This document shows, in pieces, positions 14,339-22,708 of a DNA stretch of 40,133 bases (position 1 is its first letter; the number at the start of each line of letters is the position of its first letter). The notes beneath the pieces were generated by a model. That model was not told where the DNA came from, did no database searches, and saw only the letters and a list, made by a program, of their open reading frames with translations. This DNA comes from Pseudomonas gessardii (lineage in GTDB: Bacteria > Pseudomonadota > Gammaproteobacteria > Pseudomonadales > Pseudomonadaceae): NCBI RefSeq assembly GCF_001983165.1, contig NZ_MNPU01000055.1:1-40133 (forward strand), in the 5' to 3' direction. The position numbers and the translations under genes were made by a program.

Positions 14339-16459
14339 TCAGAACTCTAGCTCCGCACTGAAGTAGAGCACATGGCGCTGGTCGTAGTAGTTGTCGGCGT
14401 GGGTGGTGGGCTGCTGGTCGAGGCGTTGTTGCAGCATGCCGGCCAGCTCCAGGTTGGCCTTGCCCAGGGCGAGGCGTTTGGCGACCCGCATATCGACCCG
14501 TTCAAAGCGATATTGGTTGAGTGCATCGTTGCCATAATAGAACAGCGCGCTGGACCAGCCATGCCCCCATTCGCGCATCCAGCCGGCCGAACCGCTGTTG
14601 CGCGCGGTTTGTTGCTGGTCCTGCGGGTTGCTGGCGTGGGCGTCCACGTAAGCATAGGTCAGGCGCAGGCGGTCGGCGGCACTCAGGTGCCAGTCCAGCT
14701 GGGTTTCGGCGCCGGTGAACCGCGAGCGGTTACTGTTGCTGGCGATGTACTGGTTATTGCGCAAGGGCTCGCTGATCATGCCGGTGATTTCGTCATAGAA
14801 CAGCTTGACGTCGAGGTTCAGCCCGATATCCGCAAAAAAGCCGTTGTAGCCCAGCTCGCGGGAGCGCATCAGCTCCTTGTCGAGGTCGCCCGGGCCACGG
14901 GTCTTGACGAAATACTGGCCGGTGTTCTGCCCGTATACGGGGGAACTGAGGTTAGTGACCTTATAGCTCCAATTGACGTTGTTCTCGAACATGTCCGGCG
15001 AGCGGATGGCTTCGGAGTACACCGCCCGCAGCCCGTGGCGCGGGTTGATCAGGTAGTTGACCGCGACCCTGGGCGTCAGCGAGTTGCCGCTCAGGTGCGT
15101 GTTTTCGTACATCGCCCCGCCCTGCAACAGCCAGTGCTCGCTGGCGCGCCATTCCAGATGGCCGAACAGGCGCCAGGTGATGTCGTCCAACTGGCCATCG
15201 AAGTAGGTGTCGGAGTCGGCGCGGTCGTAGCGGTAATTCATGCCGCTGACCAGGCGCAGGCTGTCGGACAGGCTCAGAGTGTCCTGCACTTCCAGGTCGT
15301 AGCGGCTTTCCTTGGTGCTTTGGTCGATGTTGCCGCAGACACTCTCCTTGCCGCCGTTATTCCATTGTTTCAGGACTTCTTCGGCCAGCGCCTGCTCGGC
15401 GGCGGAGCCTTGCGGAGGTCTGCCGCTTGCATAGTCCTGCATGTGCCGCGCCAGCTTTTCGGCGTAGTTGGGGTTCATTTGCCACAGTTGTGTCAGCTGC
15501 GGGCTGAACGAGACCTTGGCGTCACAGGCTTTCCAGACCTGGCGGCGGTCCCATTGCTGCGCCGAACCCTGGATATACAGGCTGTGCTCGGGGTTGAAGT
15601 CGAAGTTCCAGCGCAGGGACGCGGCGTAGTCCTTGGCCGTGACATCAGAATCCGTACCACCGTCGGTAATCCCGGCAAATACGGGTTTGTAGGTGTATGG
15701 CCGCTGGTTGGTCCCTTCCTTGGCATTGATCTGCCAGTCGATACTTTGCTGCGGGTTCAGCGTCTGGCTGGCCGCCAGGCTGAAGCGGCTGAGCCGGCGG
15801 CTGTCGCGGTAGTCGGCGCCGACCCGGTTGCTGTCGAAACCGTCATCCTGTTGCCCGGACAGCGACAGCCGCAGGTTGCCGGTGTCCCAGCCCAGGCCCT
15901 GGCTGGCATACCAATCGTTGATCCCGCGCTCGCCCCGGGTCATTTTCATCCGGGTGCCCTGGCTGTTGGCCGGCGAGCGGGTAAGGATATTGACCACCGC
16001 CATCAGCGCGTTGGCGCCGTAGCTGACGGTATTGGGCCCGCGGAACACCTCGATCCGCTCGATATCCTCCATGGCCACCGGAATATCGCTCCAATCCACC
16101 GTGGCCAGGCCGGCGCGGTACACCGAGCGGCCATCGATCAGCACCTGCATGCGCCGCGCTTCGCTGGCATTGGTGCCGTGATAGTTGACGGCGGCCTGGT
16201 TGCCCGAGGTGTAGCCCACCATCATGCCCGGCACCAGGCGCAGCAGCTCGGCGATATCCCGCGCGCCGCTGGCCTTGATCAATTCGCTGTCGATCACCGT
16301 CATGCTGCCCGGCACGGCGGCGGCCGACTGCTTGAGCCGGGTCGCCGTCAGGACCTGGGGCAGCGGCTGGTTGTCGAGGAACAGATCGTCGGCCAGCAAC
16401 GGCGTACTGACCAACAGCGCCAGGAACAGAGATGAACGAGGAGGAGGGCCCAAATACAC
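14339..16459 (-). CDS. TonB-dependent outer-membrane receptor
   Basis: Predicted 706-residue TonB-dependent receptor. The start is a GTG at 16459 with AAGG 8-10 bases upstream; no ATG lies nearby in frame. Signal peptide (LFLALLVSTPLLADD), then a TonB-box-like LPQVLTATR and a plug domain (AAAVPGSMTVIDSELIKASGARDIAELLRLVPGM, RRMQVLIDGRSVY, IERIEVFRGPNTVSYGANALMAVVNI), followed by a 22-strand barrel ending in aromatic F (YFSAELEF). Two cysteines (CDAKVSF... and VCGNID) may form a loop disulfide. The plug is nearest to the BtuB/colicin-receptor type, but the ligand cannot be read. First gene of an operon with a binding protein and a hybrid kinase. Confidence 0.93.
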   Translation of the reverse strand: MYLGPPPRSSLFLALLVSTPLLADDLFLDNQPLPQVLTATRLKQSAAAVPGSMTVIDSELIKASGARDIAELLRLVPGMMVGYTSGNQAAVNYHGTNASEARRMQVLIDGRSVYRAGLATVDWSDIPVAMEDIERIEVFRGPNTVSYGANALMAVVNILTRSPANSQGTRMKMTRGERGINDWYASQGLGWDTGNLRLSLSGQQDDGFDSNRVGADYRDSRRLSRFSLAASQTLNPQQSIDWQINAKEGTNQRPYTYKPVFAGITDGGTDSDVTAKDYAASLRWNFDFNPEHSLYIQGSAQQWDRRQVWKACDAKVSFSPQLTQLWQMNPNYAEKLARHMQDYASGRPPQGSAAEQALAEEVLKQWNNGGKESVCGNIDQSTKESRYDLEVQDTLSLSDSLRLVSGMNYRYDRADSDTYFDGQLDDITWRLFGHLEWRASEHWLLQGGAMYENTHLSGNSLTPRVAVNYLINPRHGLRAVYSEAIRSPDMFENNVNWSYKVTNLSSPVYGQNTGQYFVKTRGPGDLDKELMRSRELGYNGFFADIGLNLDVKLFYDEITGMISEPLRNNQYIASNSNRSRFTGAETQLDWHLSAADRLRLTYAYVDAHASNPQDQQQTARNSGSAGWMREWGHGWSSALFYYGNDALNQYRFERVDMRVAKRLALGKANLELAGMLQQRLDQQPTTHADNYYDQRHVLYFSAELEF

Positions 16460-16655
16460 GGCACGGCCTTGATAATTGCGGATAGCCGCCCATGTTAACT
16501 GAGGCGGGCGCTTTTGCCAGTCGGTGCTATCGCAATTACTGTGGTCTATTCAGGCATTTTCCGACAATTGCGGGAAATCACAGAAGGGCCTGGCCGCCGT
16601 CTGGCCGGCCCGTATAATGCCGCCATCGCCACTGCTATGGATTAACGGATTGCAT

Positions 16656-17681
16656 ATGACTCAACAGCGCCCTATTGCGGTCCTGGGAGGCGGAAGTTTT
16701 GGTACCGCCGTGGCTAATCTGCTGGCTGAAAACGGTCATCAGGTGCGCCAGTGGATGCGCGATCCCGAACAGGCCGAGGCCATCCGGGTCAACCGGGAAA
16801 ACCCGCGTTACCTCAAGGGCATCAAGATTCATGCGGCGGTCACGCCGGTCACGGACCTGCTGGCCACTCTGGATGAGTGCGACCTGTGCTTTGTCGCGCT
16901 GCCCTCCAGCGCCTTGCGCTCGGTGCTGGCGCCCCATGCCGAGCGGCTGGCGGGCAAGATGCTGGTCAGCCTGACCAAAGGCATCGAGGCCCAGACCTTC
17001 AAGCTGATGAGCGAAATCCTCGAAGAAATCGCGCCCCAGGCCCGTATCGGTGTGCTCTCCGGGCCGAACCTGGCGCGGGAAGTGGCCGAACACGCCCTGA
17101 CCGCGACCGTGGTCGCCAGTGAAGACGAGGCCCTGTGCGAACAGGTGCAGGCGGTGCTGCATGGCCGTACCTTCCGTGTCTATGCCAGTGCCGACCGTTT
17201 TGGCGTGGAGCTGGGCGGCGCGTTGAAAAACGTCTACGCCATCATCGCCGGCATGGCCGTGGCCCTGGGCATGGGGGAAAACACCAAAAGCATGCTGATC
17301 ACCCGCGCCCTGGCGGAAATGACCCGCTTTGCGGTCAACCAGGGGGCCAACCCCATGACCTTCCTCGGCCTGGCCGGGGTGGGCGACCTGATCGTCACCT
17401 GTTCGTCGCCGAAAAGCCGCAACTACCAGGTGGGGTTTGCCCTGGGCCAGGGCCTGAGCCTGGAAGACGCCGTCACCCGCCTGGGGGAAGTGGCCGAAGG
17501 GGTCAATACCCTCAAAGTGCTGAAGGCCAAGGCCCAGGAAACTGGGGTCTATATGCCGCTGGTTGCCGGGCTGCACGCTATCCTGTTTGAAGGGCGCACC
17601 TTGAATCAGGTCATCGAGTTGCTGATGCGTGCCGAGCCCAAGACCGATGTCGACTTTATTTCCACCAGTGGTTTCAACTGA
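16656..17681 (+). CDS. gpsA: Glycerol-3-phosphate dehydrogenase [NAD(P)+]
   Basis: Encodes the 341-residue cytosolic enzyme that reduces dihydroxyacetone phosphate to sn-glycerol-3-phosphate, the backbone precursor of phospholipids. The Rossmann motif VLGGGSFGTA lies at residues 9-18, the signature GVLSGPNLAREVA at 132-144, catalytic Lys191 in GGALKNVYAI, and NTKSMLITRALAEM follows. The ATG at 16656 gives the family length; an upstream start at 16524 would add 44 unrelated residues. A TATAAT box at 16613-16618 is a good -10 element with no clear -35. It is the first gene of gpsA-DUF4389-sixA. Confidence 0.97.
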   Translation: MTQQRPIAVLGGGSFGTAVANLLAENGHQVRQWMRDPEQAEAIRVNRENPRYLKGIKIHAAVTPVTDLLATLDECDLCFVALPSSALRSVLAPHAERLAGKMLVSLTKGIEAQTFKLMSEILEEIAPQARIGVLSGPNLAREVAEHALTATVVASEDEALCEQVQAVLHGRTFRVYASADRFGVELGGALKNVYAIIAGMAVALGMGENTKSMLITRALAEMTRFAVNQGANPMTFLGLAGVGDLIVTCSSPKSRNYQVGFALGQGLSLEDAVTRLGEVAEGVNTLKVLKAKAQETGVYMPLVAGLHAILFEGRTLNQVIELLMRAEPKTDVDFISTSGFN

Positions 17682-17691
17682 GGAACGCGCG

Positions 17692-18039
17692 ATGAACGAT
17701 CCGAAAACAGCCCCCCAATATGAATCCATTGCCCTGCGCATCCTGTGGATGCTGGTGTTTGCCCTGGTCTGGCAAGTGGCGCAGTTCATCCTCGGGGCGC
17801 TGGTGGTGGTGCAATTGATCTACCGCCTGATCTATGGCGCGCCGAACCTGAGCCTGATGAACGTTGGCGACAGCCTCAGCCAGTTCCTCGCGCAGATTGG
17901 CCGTTTTGGCAGCTTCCACAGCGAGCAGAAGCCCTGGCCCTTCGCCGATTGGCCAGCCCCGCGCGCCCCGGAAGGCGAGGCCGCCCACAGCGTGCCGCCC
18001 GCCCCGCACCCGGTGCGCGATGAAGAGCCCAAGTTATGA
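17692..18039 (+). CDS. DUF4389 membrane protein
   Basis: Predicted 115-residue inner-membrane protein of the DUF4389 family. One long or two close hydrophobic helices (ILWMLVFALVWQVAQFILGALVVVQLIYRLIYG, about residues 18-50) are followed by a conserved amphipathic SLSQFLAQIGRF and a Pro/Glu-rich cytosolic tail. A GAGGAACG site precedes the ATG at 17692, 10 bases after gpsA. The stop overlaps the sixA start by four bases. Function unknown; conserved placement between gpsA and sixA in pseudomonads is recalled, not verified. Confidence 0.85.
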   Translation: MNDPKTAPQYESIALRILWMLVFALVWQVAQFILGALVVVQLIYRLIYGAPNLSLMNVGDSLSQFLAQIGRFGSFHSEQKPWPFADWPAPRAPEGEAAHSVPPAPHPVRDEEPKL

Positions 18040-18485
18040 AACTGTGGGTGTTGCGCCACGGTGAAGCCGAGTCCCATGCTGCCTGCGATGCCGAGCGCAA
18101 CCTGACCGAGCGCGGTCGCCAGGAGGTGCTGCACAGTGCTGCCCACCTGATCGGCGCGGATATCAAGGCCATCATCGCCAGCCCCTACGCGCGGGCGCAG
18201 CAGACCGCGCAACTGGTGCGTGAGGCGTTGGGTTTTGCCCCAGACATTCGCACGGTTGCGTGGCTGACACCGGATGGCAATCCGTTGCAAGTACTGGAGA
18301 AACTCGACACCGATGACAATGTGCTGCTGGTTAGCCATCAACCTTTGGTGGGCAACCTGATCAGCTTTTTGCAGCACGGTCACCAGCGCCAGCCCCAACC
18401 GATGCACACCGCCAGCCTGGCGGAGCTGGAAGGGGACTTTCCGTTGGCGGGGTTGATGAGCCTCAATAACGTCAAAAACCCCTGA
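18036..18485 (+). CDS. sixA: Phosphohistidine phosphatase SixA
   Basis: Predicted 149-residue histidine-phosphatase-superfamily enzyme. The catalytic RHG motif carries His8, and a second active-site His101 lies in LLVSHQPLVG; YARAQQTA and the ERNLTERGR segment fit SixA. In E. coli SixA dephosphorylates phosphohistidine on HPt or phosphotransfer proteins, so a role in tuning phosphorelays is possible; notably a hybrid kinase lacking its own HPt is encoded 5 kb away. ATGA overlap with the DUF4389 gene indicates translational coupling. A REPIN follows directly. Confidence 0.9.
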   Translation: MKLWVLRHGEAESHAACDAERNLTERGRQEVLHSAAHLIGADIKAIIASPYARAQQTAQLVREALGFAPDIRTVAWLTPDGNPLQVLEKLDTDDNVLLVSHQPLVGNLISFLQHGHQRQPQPMHTASLAELEGDFPLAGLMSLNNVKNP

Positions 18486-18490
18486 TTTTT

Positions 18491-18618
18491 CAGGCACAAC
18501 ACAATCAACTGTGGGAGCGGGCTTGCCCGCGATAGCGGTGTAACAGTCGACATTTCTATTGACTGACCCACCGCAATCGCGGGCAAGCCCGCTCCCACAC
18601 TTATTTGTGTTGTGCCTG
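18491..18618. repeat. REPIN flanked by unique 14-bp inverted repeats
   Basis: REPs of the GGGCTTGCCC class lie at 18510-18533 and, inverted, at 18576-18599. Outside them CAGGCACAACACAA (18491-18504) is exactly complementary to 18605-18618, so a larger hairpin of 128 bases can form between sixA and the acyl-CoA ligase. Confidence 0.9.
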
Positions 18619-18632
18619 CAAGTAACTTGCAG
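18616..18632. promoter_or_regulatory. Palindrome upstream of acyl-CoA ligase (candidate operator)
   Basis: Perfect 8+1+8 palindrome CTGCAAGT-A-ACTTGCAG, overlapping by three bases the end of the extended REPIN hairpin and lying 25 bases before a second palindrome. Confidence 0.35.
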
Positions 18633-18656
18633 CGCCCTTTGTGCATGGAATAGTCT

Positions 18657-18674
18657 ACCAAGCAAGTGCTTGGT
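18657..18674. promoter_or_regulatory. Candidate TetR-type operator of acyl-CoA ligase operon
   Basis: Perfect 8+2+8 inverted repeat ACCAAGCA-AG-TGCTTGGT, about 35 bases before the ligase ATG and thus near the expected promoter. Palindromes of this kind are used by TetR-family regulators of acyl-CoA metabolism. No regulator gene is adjacent. Confidence 0.5.
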
Positions 18675-18708
18675 TGGTTCCCAATAAAAACACTCAGGAG
18701 CGCGCCCC

Positions 18709-20376
18709 ATGTCTGACGCTTTTCGTTTGCCGCTGCAGGTTTTCTTTGAACGTGAGGCGCGCCATCCGCGCCAGCGCTTCCTGGTCCAACCCATAGGGGG
18801 CGGCGAGGTGCAGACCCTCACCTGGGGCGAGGTCGGCCACCAGGTCCGCTGCGCCGCCCATTGGCTGCGCGCACGGGAACTGCCCCCGGGCTCGCACATT
18901 GCCCTGATCTCGAAAAACTGCGCGCACTGGATCATCGCCGACCTGGCGATCTGGATGGCCGGGCATGTCTCGGTCCCGCTGTATCCCAACCTCACCGCCG
19001 ACTCCGTGGCCCATGTGCTGGAGCACTCCGAGGCGGCGTTGGTGTTTATCGGCAAGCTCGACGACTGGCCGGCCATGGCGCCGGGGGTCAAGGCCGGGCT
19101 TGCGACCATCAGCCTGCCGCTGTGCCCCGAAGGCCCATTCGACTTCACCTGGGCCGACCTGCAAGCCTGCTCGCCGATCCAGGACACCCCTGCACCTGCG
19201 CCGACAGACCTGGCGACGATCATCTATACCTCAGGCACCACCGGCCTGCCCAAAGGCGTGATGCACAGCTTCGGCGCCATGGCGTTTGCGGCCACACGGG
19301 CCACCGAGCTGTTTGGCCTGGGGGAGGGCGATCGCCTGCTGTCCTACCTGCCGCTGTGCCATGTGGCCGAGCGCATGTTTGTCGAAATGGCCGCGATCTA
19401 TACCGGGCAAACGGTATTTTTTGCCGAAAGCCTCGACACCTTCCTCACCGACCTGCAACGTGCCCGGCCCACGGCCTTGTTCGGCGTGCCGCGGATCTGG
19501 ACCAAGTTCCAGATGGGGGTGTACGGCAAAATCCCGGAAAAACGCCTGGACTTGTTGCTGCGCCTGCCGTTTATCGGCAAGCGCGTCGGGCGCAAGGTCC
19601 TCGCCGGGCTTGGGCTGGATGCGGTGCGCGTGGCCCTGTCTGGCGCCGCGCCGGTGCCCGAGGCGTTGCTGCACTGGTACCTGCGCCTGGGCCTGGATGT
19701 GTTGGAGGTGTATGGCATGACCGAAAGTTGTGGCTATTCCCATATCTGTCGCCCCGGCCAGCAGAAGATCGGCTGGATCGGCCTGGCGTGCCCGGACGTG
19801 GAGGTGCGCATCGATCCGGCCGGCGAAGTCCAGGTGCGCAGCGGCGCGACCATGCTCGGCTACTTCAAGGACCCGCAGAAGACCGCCGAGACCCTCACCG
19901 AGGATGGCTTCCTGCGGACCGGCGACAAGGGTGAGCAGGACACCGAAGGCCGCTTGCGCCTGACTGGGCGGCTCAAGGAGATCTTCAAGACCAGCAAGGG
20001 CAAGTACGTCGCCCCGGCCCCCATCGAAAACCGCCTGGCGGTGCACGGGCGCATCGAACAGGTGTGCGTGGTCGGCGATGGCCTAAGCGCGCCGATGGGC
20101 TTGTGCGTGCTGTCTGCGGTGGGCCTGCAGGAGGCCGCCAGCGAGGCCCGGCAAGCCTTGCACGGCAGCCTGGAACGCCTGCTGGAAGAGGTCAACCAGG
20201 TGCTGGATAAACATGAACGCTTGCGTCAACTGGTGGTGGTGAAAGACAGTTGGGCTGTGGAAAACGGCTTCCTGACACCGACCCTGAAGATCAAGCGCAA
20301 CGTGATCGAGTCAACCTATGGCCCACAGTTCCAGGCCTGGAGCGCGCGCGCCGAGGCCGTGCTGTGGCAGGATTGA
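18709..20376 (+). CDS. AMP-dependent acyl-CoA synthetase/ligase
   Basis: Predicted 555-residue ATP-dependent acyl-CoA ligase of the ANL superfamily, close in layout to long-chain fatty acid CoA ligases of the FadD15/ACSL kind. Motifs: P-loop-like IIYTSGTTGLPKG (residues 171-183), VYGMTESCGYS, GFLRTGDKGEQD, and LKEIFKTSKGKYVAPAPIEN with the hinge region. The C-terminal domain retains a Lys-rich LKIKRNVIE, compatible with the catalytic lysine. A CAGGAG site precedes the ATG. It starts a plus-strand series (thioesterase, two alpha/beta hydrolases, DUF4892), with two palindromes upstream that may be operators. Chain length preference cannot be inferred. Confidence 0.93.
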   Translation: MSDAFRLPLQVFFEREARHPRQRFLVQPIGGGEVQTLTWGEVGHQVRCAAHWLRARELPPGSHIALISKNCAHWIIADLAIWMAGHVSVPLYPNLTADSVAHVLEHSEAALVFIGKLDDWPAMAPGVKAGLATISLPLCPEGPFDFTWADLQACSPIQDTPAPAPTDLATIIYTSGTTGLPKGVMHSFGAMAFAATRATELFGLGEGDRLLSYLPLCHVAERMFVEMAAIYTGQTVFFAESLDTFLTDLQRARPTALFGVPRIWTKFQMGVYGKIPEKRLDLLLRLPFIGKRVGRKVLAGLGLDAVRVALSGAAPVPEALLHWYLRLGLDVLEVYGMTESCGYSHICRPGQQKIGWIGLACPDVEVRIDPAGEVQVRSGATMLGYFKDPQKTAETLTEDGFLRTGDKGEQDTEGRLRLTGRLKEIFKTSKGKYVAPAPIENRLAVHGRIEQVCVVGDGLSAPMGLCVLSAVGLQEAASEARQALHGSLERLLEEVNQVLDKHERLRQLVVVKDSWAVENGFLTPTLKIKRNVIESTYGPQFQAWSARAEAVLWQD

Positions 20377-20406
20377 GCCTTCAATAAAATCAACAAGGAC
20401 ACTGCA

Positions 20407-20850
20407 ATGAGCCTGTGGCGCACCGTTCCCAATATCGAGCAACTCAATGCCATCCAGAAAAGCACCATTGGTGAAGTACTGGACATCCGTTTCGAGCGCT
20501 TCGACGAGCAATCCCTGACCGCCAGCATGGTGATCGACCACCGCACCCATCAACCCTATGGGCTGTTGCACGGCGGGGCCTCGGTGGTGTTGGCCGAAAC
20601 GGTCGGCTCCATGGCCAGCTACCTGTGCATCGACGCCAGCAAGTTCTACTGCGTGGGCCTGGAAATCAACGCCAACCACCTGCGCGGCCTGCGTTCGGGG
20701 CGGGTGACGGCGGTGGCCCGGGCGATCCATATCGGGCGCACCACCCATGTCTGGGACATTCGCCTGAGCAGTGACGAAGGCAAGGCCAGTTGTGTGTCGC
20801 GCCTGACCATGGCCGTGGTGCCGCTGGGCGAGAACCCGCCGGCGCGATAG
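20407..20850 (+). CDS. Hotdog thioesterase, YdiI/EntH type
   Basis: Predicted 147-residue hotdog-fold acyl-CoA thioesterase of the PaaI/YdiI branch. The motif GLLHGGASVVLAETVGS contains the HGG turn and the catalytic Glu of this subfamily; VGLEINANHLRGLRSGRV is the second hallmark. It lies 30 bases after the acyl-CoA ligase with an AAGGA site, so ligase and thioesterase, opposing activities on the same kind of thioester, are made together. Such pairs are usually interpreted as editing or turnover of acyl-CoA; the substrate is unknown. Confidence 0.92.
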   Translation: MSLWRTVPNIEQLNAIQKSTIGEVLDIRFERFDEQSLTASMVIDHRTHQPYGLLHGGASVVLAETVGSMASYLCIDASKFYCVGLEINANHLRGLRSGRVTAVARAIHIGRTTHVWDIRLSSDEGKASCVSRLTMAVVPLGENPPAR

Positions 20851-20947
20851 GCGTGGCGTGAGTGTCATCATTCCTGGCAGTTACAGTCATTGCTGTGGCG
20901 GCCGGGGGTGAGGACAATCGATTTCTGTTTTTGAAGATGGGCAGGTT

Positions 20948-21751
20948 ATGTCGCAACATGTGTTTTTCACCCATGCCAATGGCTTCCCTTCGGCGACCTA
21001 CGGCAAATTGTTCGAGGCCCTGGCGCCGGAGTATGCAGTGGCGCACCTGTCGCAGCACGGCCACGATCCGCGGTTTCCGGTGGATGACAATTGGCAGAAC
21101 CTGGTGGACGAACTGATCCACCACCTGGAGCAGCAGCCGCAGCCGGTGTGGGGCGTCGGCCACTCACTGGGCGGGGTGTTGCATTTGCACGCAGCCCTGC
21201 GCTGCCCGCAGTTGTATCGCGGGGTGGTGATGCTCGACTCGCCGGTGCTGACCCTGGCCGACCGCTGGGTGATCCGCGCAGCCAAGCGCTTTGGCCTGAT
21301 CGATCGCCTGACCCCCGCCGGTCGCACCCTGGGCCGCCGTGAAGAGTTCAGCGACCTGGACGCGGCGCGCCAGTATTTTTCCGGCAAGACGTTGTTCCGC
21401 GGGTTTGACCCGGACTGCCTGGAAGCCTACCTGCAACACGGTTTGCACCAGGTTGGCGACCGCCTGCGCCTGCGGTTCGACCCAGCCACGGAAATCAGCA
21501 TCTACCGGGGCGTGCCGCACACCAGCCCGGGGCAGACCCGCCAGCTCAAAGTGCCATTGGCCGTGGTGCGCGGCCGCCAGAGCCGGGTGGTAATGCGCCA
21601 TCACGCCAGCGGCGTCGCGCGCCTGCCCATGGGCGAGATGCTGACCATGCCCGGCGGCCACATGTTCCCCCTGGAGCGCCCGCAGGACACGGCGACCCTG
21701 CTCAAGAACCTGTTCACCCGCTGGGAAGCCCGCGAGCGCAGTTGCGCATGA
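20948..21751 (+). CDS. Alpha/beta hydrolase (first of a coupled pair)
   Basis: Predicted 267-residue cytosolic alpha/beta hydrolase without signal peptide. Nucleophile elbow G-H-S-L-G-G with Ser73, oxyanion strand FFTHANGFPSATY, and a His near the C-terminus in PGGHMFPLERP, where the catalytic histidine is expected. Esterase or lipase-type chemistry is likely. The ribosome site is GGCAGG. Its stop overlaps the start of the next hydrolase (ATGA at 21748-21751), implying coupled expression. It follows the ligase and thioesterase after 97 bases with no terminator seen. Confidence 0.88.
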   Translation: MSQHVFFTHANGFPSATYGKLFEALAPEYAVAHLSQHGHDPRFPVDDNWQNLVDELIHHLEQQPQPVWGVGHSLGGVLHLHAALRCPQLYRGVVMLDSPVLTLADRWVIRAAKRFGLIDRLTPAGRTLGRREEFSDLDAARQYFSGKTLFRGFDPDCLEAYLQHGLHQVGDRLRLRFDPATEISIYRGVPHTSPGQTRQLKVPLAVVRGRQSRVVMRHHASGVARLPMGEMLTMPGGHMFPLERPQDTATLLKNLFTRWEARERSCA

Positions 21752-22602
21752 GCACGCCTGTCGAAGAAGTGCGCCTGAGCCTGCCGCACATTGAGCTGGC
21801 GGCCCATCTGTTCGGCCCGGAAGACGGCCTGCCGGTGATCGCCCTGCATGGCTGGCTGGACAACGCCAACAGCTTCGCGCGCCTGGCACCCAAGCTGCAC
21901 GGCTTGCGCATTGTCGCCCTGGACCTGGCCGGCCACGGTCACTCGGCTCATCGCCCGCCCGGGGCAGGGTACGCCTTGTGGGATTACGTGTTTGATGTGC
22001 TGCAGGTGGCCGAACAACTGGGCTGGAAACGTTTTGCATTACTTGGCCACTCCCTCGGCGCGATTGTCTCCACCGTGTTGGCCGGGGCCTTGCCGGAGCG
22101 TGTGACCCACCTTGGATTGATCGACGGCGTGATCCCGCCAATCGCCACCGGCGAGAACACCGCCGAGCGCCTGGGCATGGCCTTGCAGGCGCAAATCAAC
22201 CTGCAAGACAAACGCAAGCCGGTGTACGGCAGCCTCGACCGGGCGGTGGAGGCGCGGATGAAAGGCGTGGTCGCCGTCAGCCGTGAAGCCGCGGAACTCC
22301 TGGCCCAGCGCGGCTTGATGCCGGTGCCGGGGGGGTACACCTGGCGCAGCGACAGTCGCCTGACCCTGGCATCCCCGATGCGCCTGACGGAAGAACAGGC
22401 CATGGCCTTCGTGCGTCGGGTGGCGTGTCCTACGCAGTTGGTCGTTGCGCAAGAGGGCATGTTGGCCAAGCATCCCGAGTTGCTTGCGCAGCTTCCTTTC
22501 ACTGTAACCACCCTTGCAGGTGGCCATCATTTGCACCTGAACGACGAGTCGGGGGCTGCTCTTGTTGCAGACTGTTTCAATCGGTTCTTCACCGCGCCTT
22601 GA
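21748..22602 (+). CDS. Alpha/beta hydrolase (second of a coupled pair)
   Basis: Predicted 284-residue alpha/beta hydrolase. HGWLDNANSF forms the oxyanion region, G-H-S-L-G-A places the nucleophile Ser102, and GGHHLHLND supplies the likely catalytic His. The chosen ATG at 21748 overlaps the previous stop; a TTG two codons earlier is less likely. Sequence style resembles the lid-domain hydrolases found beside acyl-CoA ligases in pseudomonads (PA1622-like, from memory). No signal peptide, so cytosolic. Confidence 0.88.
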   Translation: MSTPVEEVRLSLPHIELAAHLFGPEDGLPVIALHGWLDNANSFARLAPKLHGLRIVALDLAGHGHSAHRPPGAGYALWDYVFDVLQVAEQLGWKRFALLGHSLGAIVSTVLAGALPERVTHLGLIDGVIPPIATGENTAERLGMALQAQINLQDKRKPVYGSLDRAVEARMKGVVAVSREAAELLAQRGLMPVPGGYTWRSDSRLTLASPMRLTEEQAMAFVRRVACPTQLVVAQEGMLAKHPELLAQLPFTVTTLAGGHHLHLNDESGAALVADCFNRFFTAP

Positions 22603-22651
22603 CTTGACGGGGTCAACTGTCGAGGCTGGGCGGATTGAAAGGGAGTCAACC

Positions 22652-22708
22652 ATGAACAATCCGAATACCGCGAAGGCATCCACCGGCCAAGGCGCACCGA
22701 TCCGATGA
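22652..22708 (+). CDS. 18-codon ORF coupled to DUF4892 gene (possible leader peptide)
   Basis: Encodes MNNPNTAKASTGQGAPIR. A strong AAAGGGAG site lies 7 bases before its ATG, and its stop TGA (22706-22708) overlaps the ATG of the DUF4892 gene (22705). The larger gene itself lacks a strong ribosome site, so this short frame could feed ribosomes into it. It is too short to classify; an evolutionary remnant is possible. Confidence 0.4.
   Translation: MNNPNTAKASTGQGAPIR

Noticed and set aside
14372..16435. Long plus-strand open frame opposite the TonB receptor
   Set aside because: Low-complexity Val/Gly/Ala/Gln-rich translation typical of an antisense shadow; the receptor on the minus strand has complete plug and barrel motifs.
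17832..19223. Minus-strand open frame across sixA, a REPIN and the ligase start
   Set aside because: It runs through a REPIN and overlaps three supported genes.
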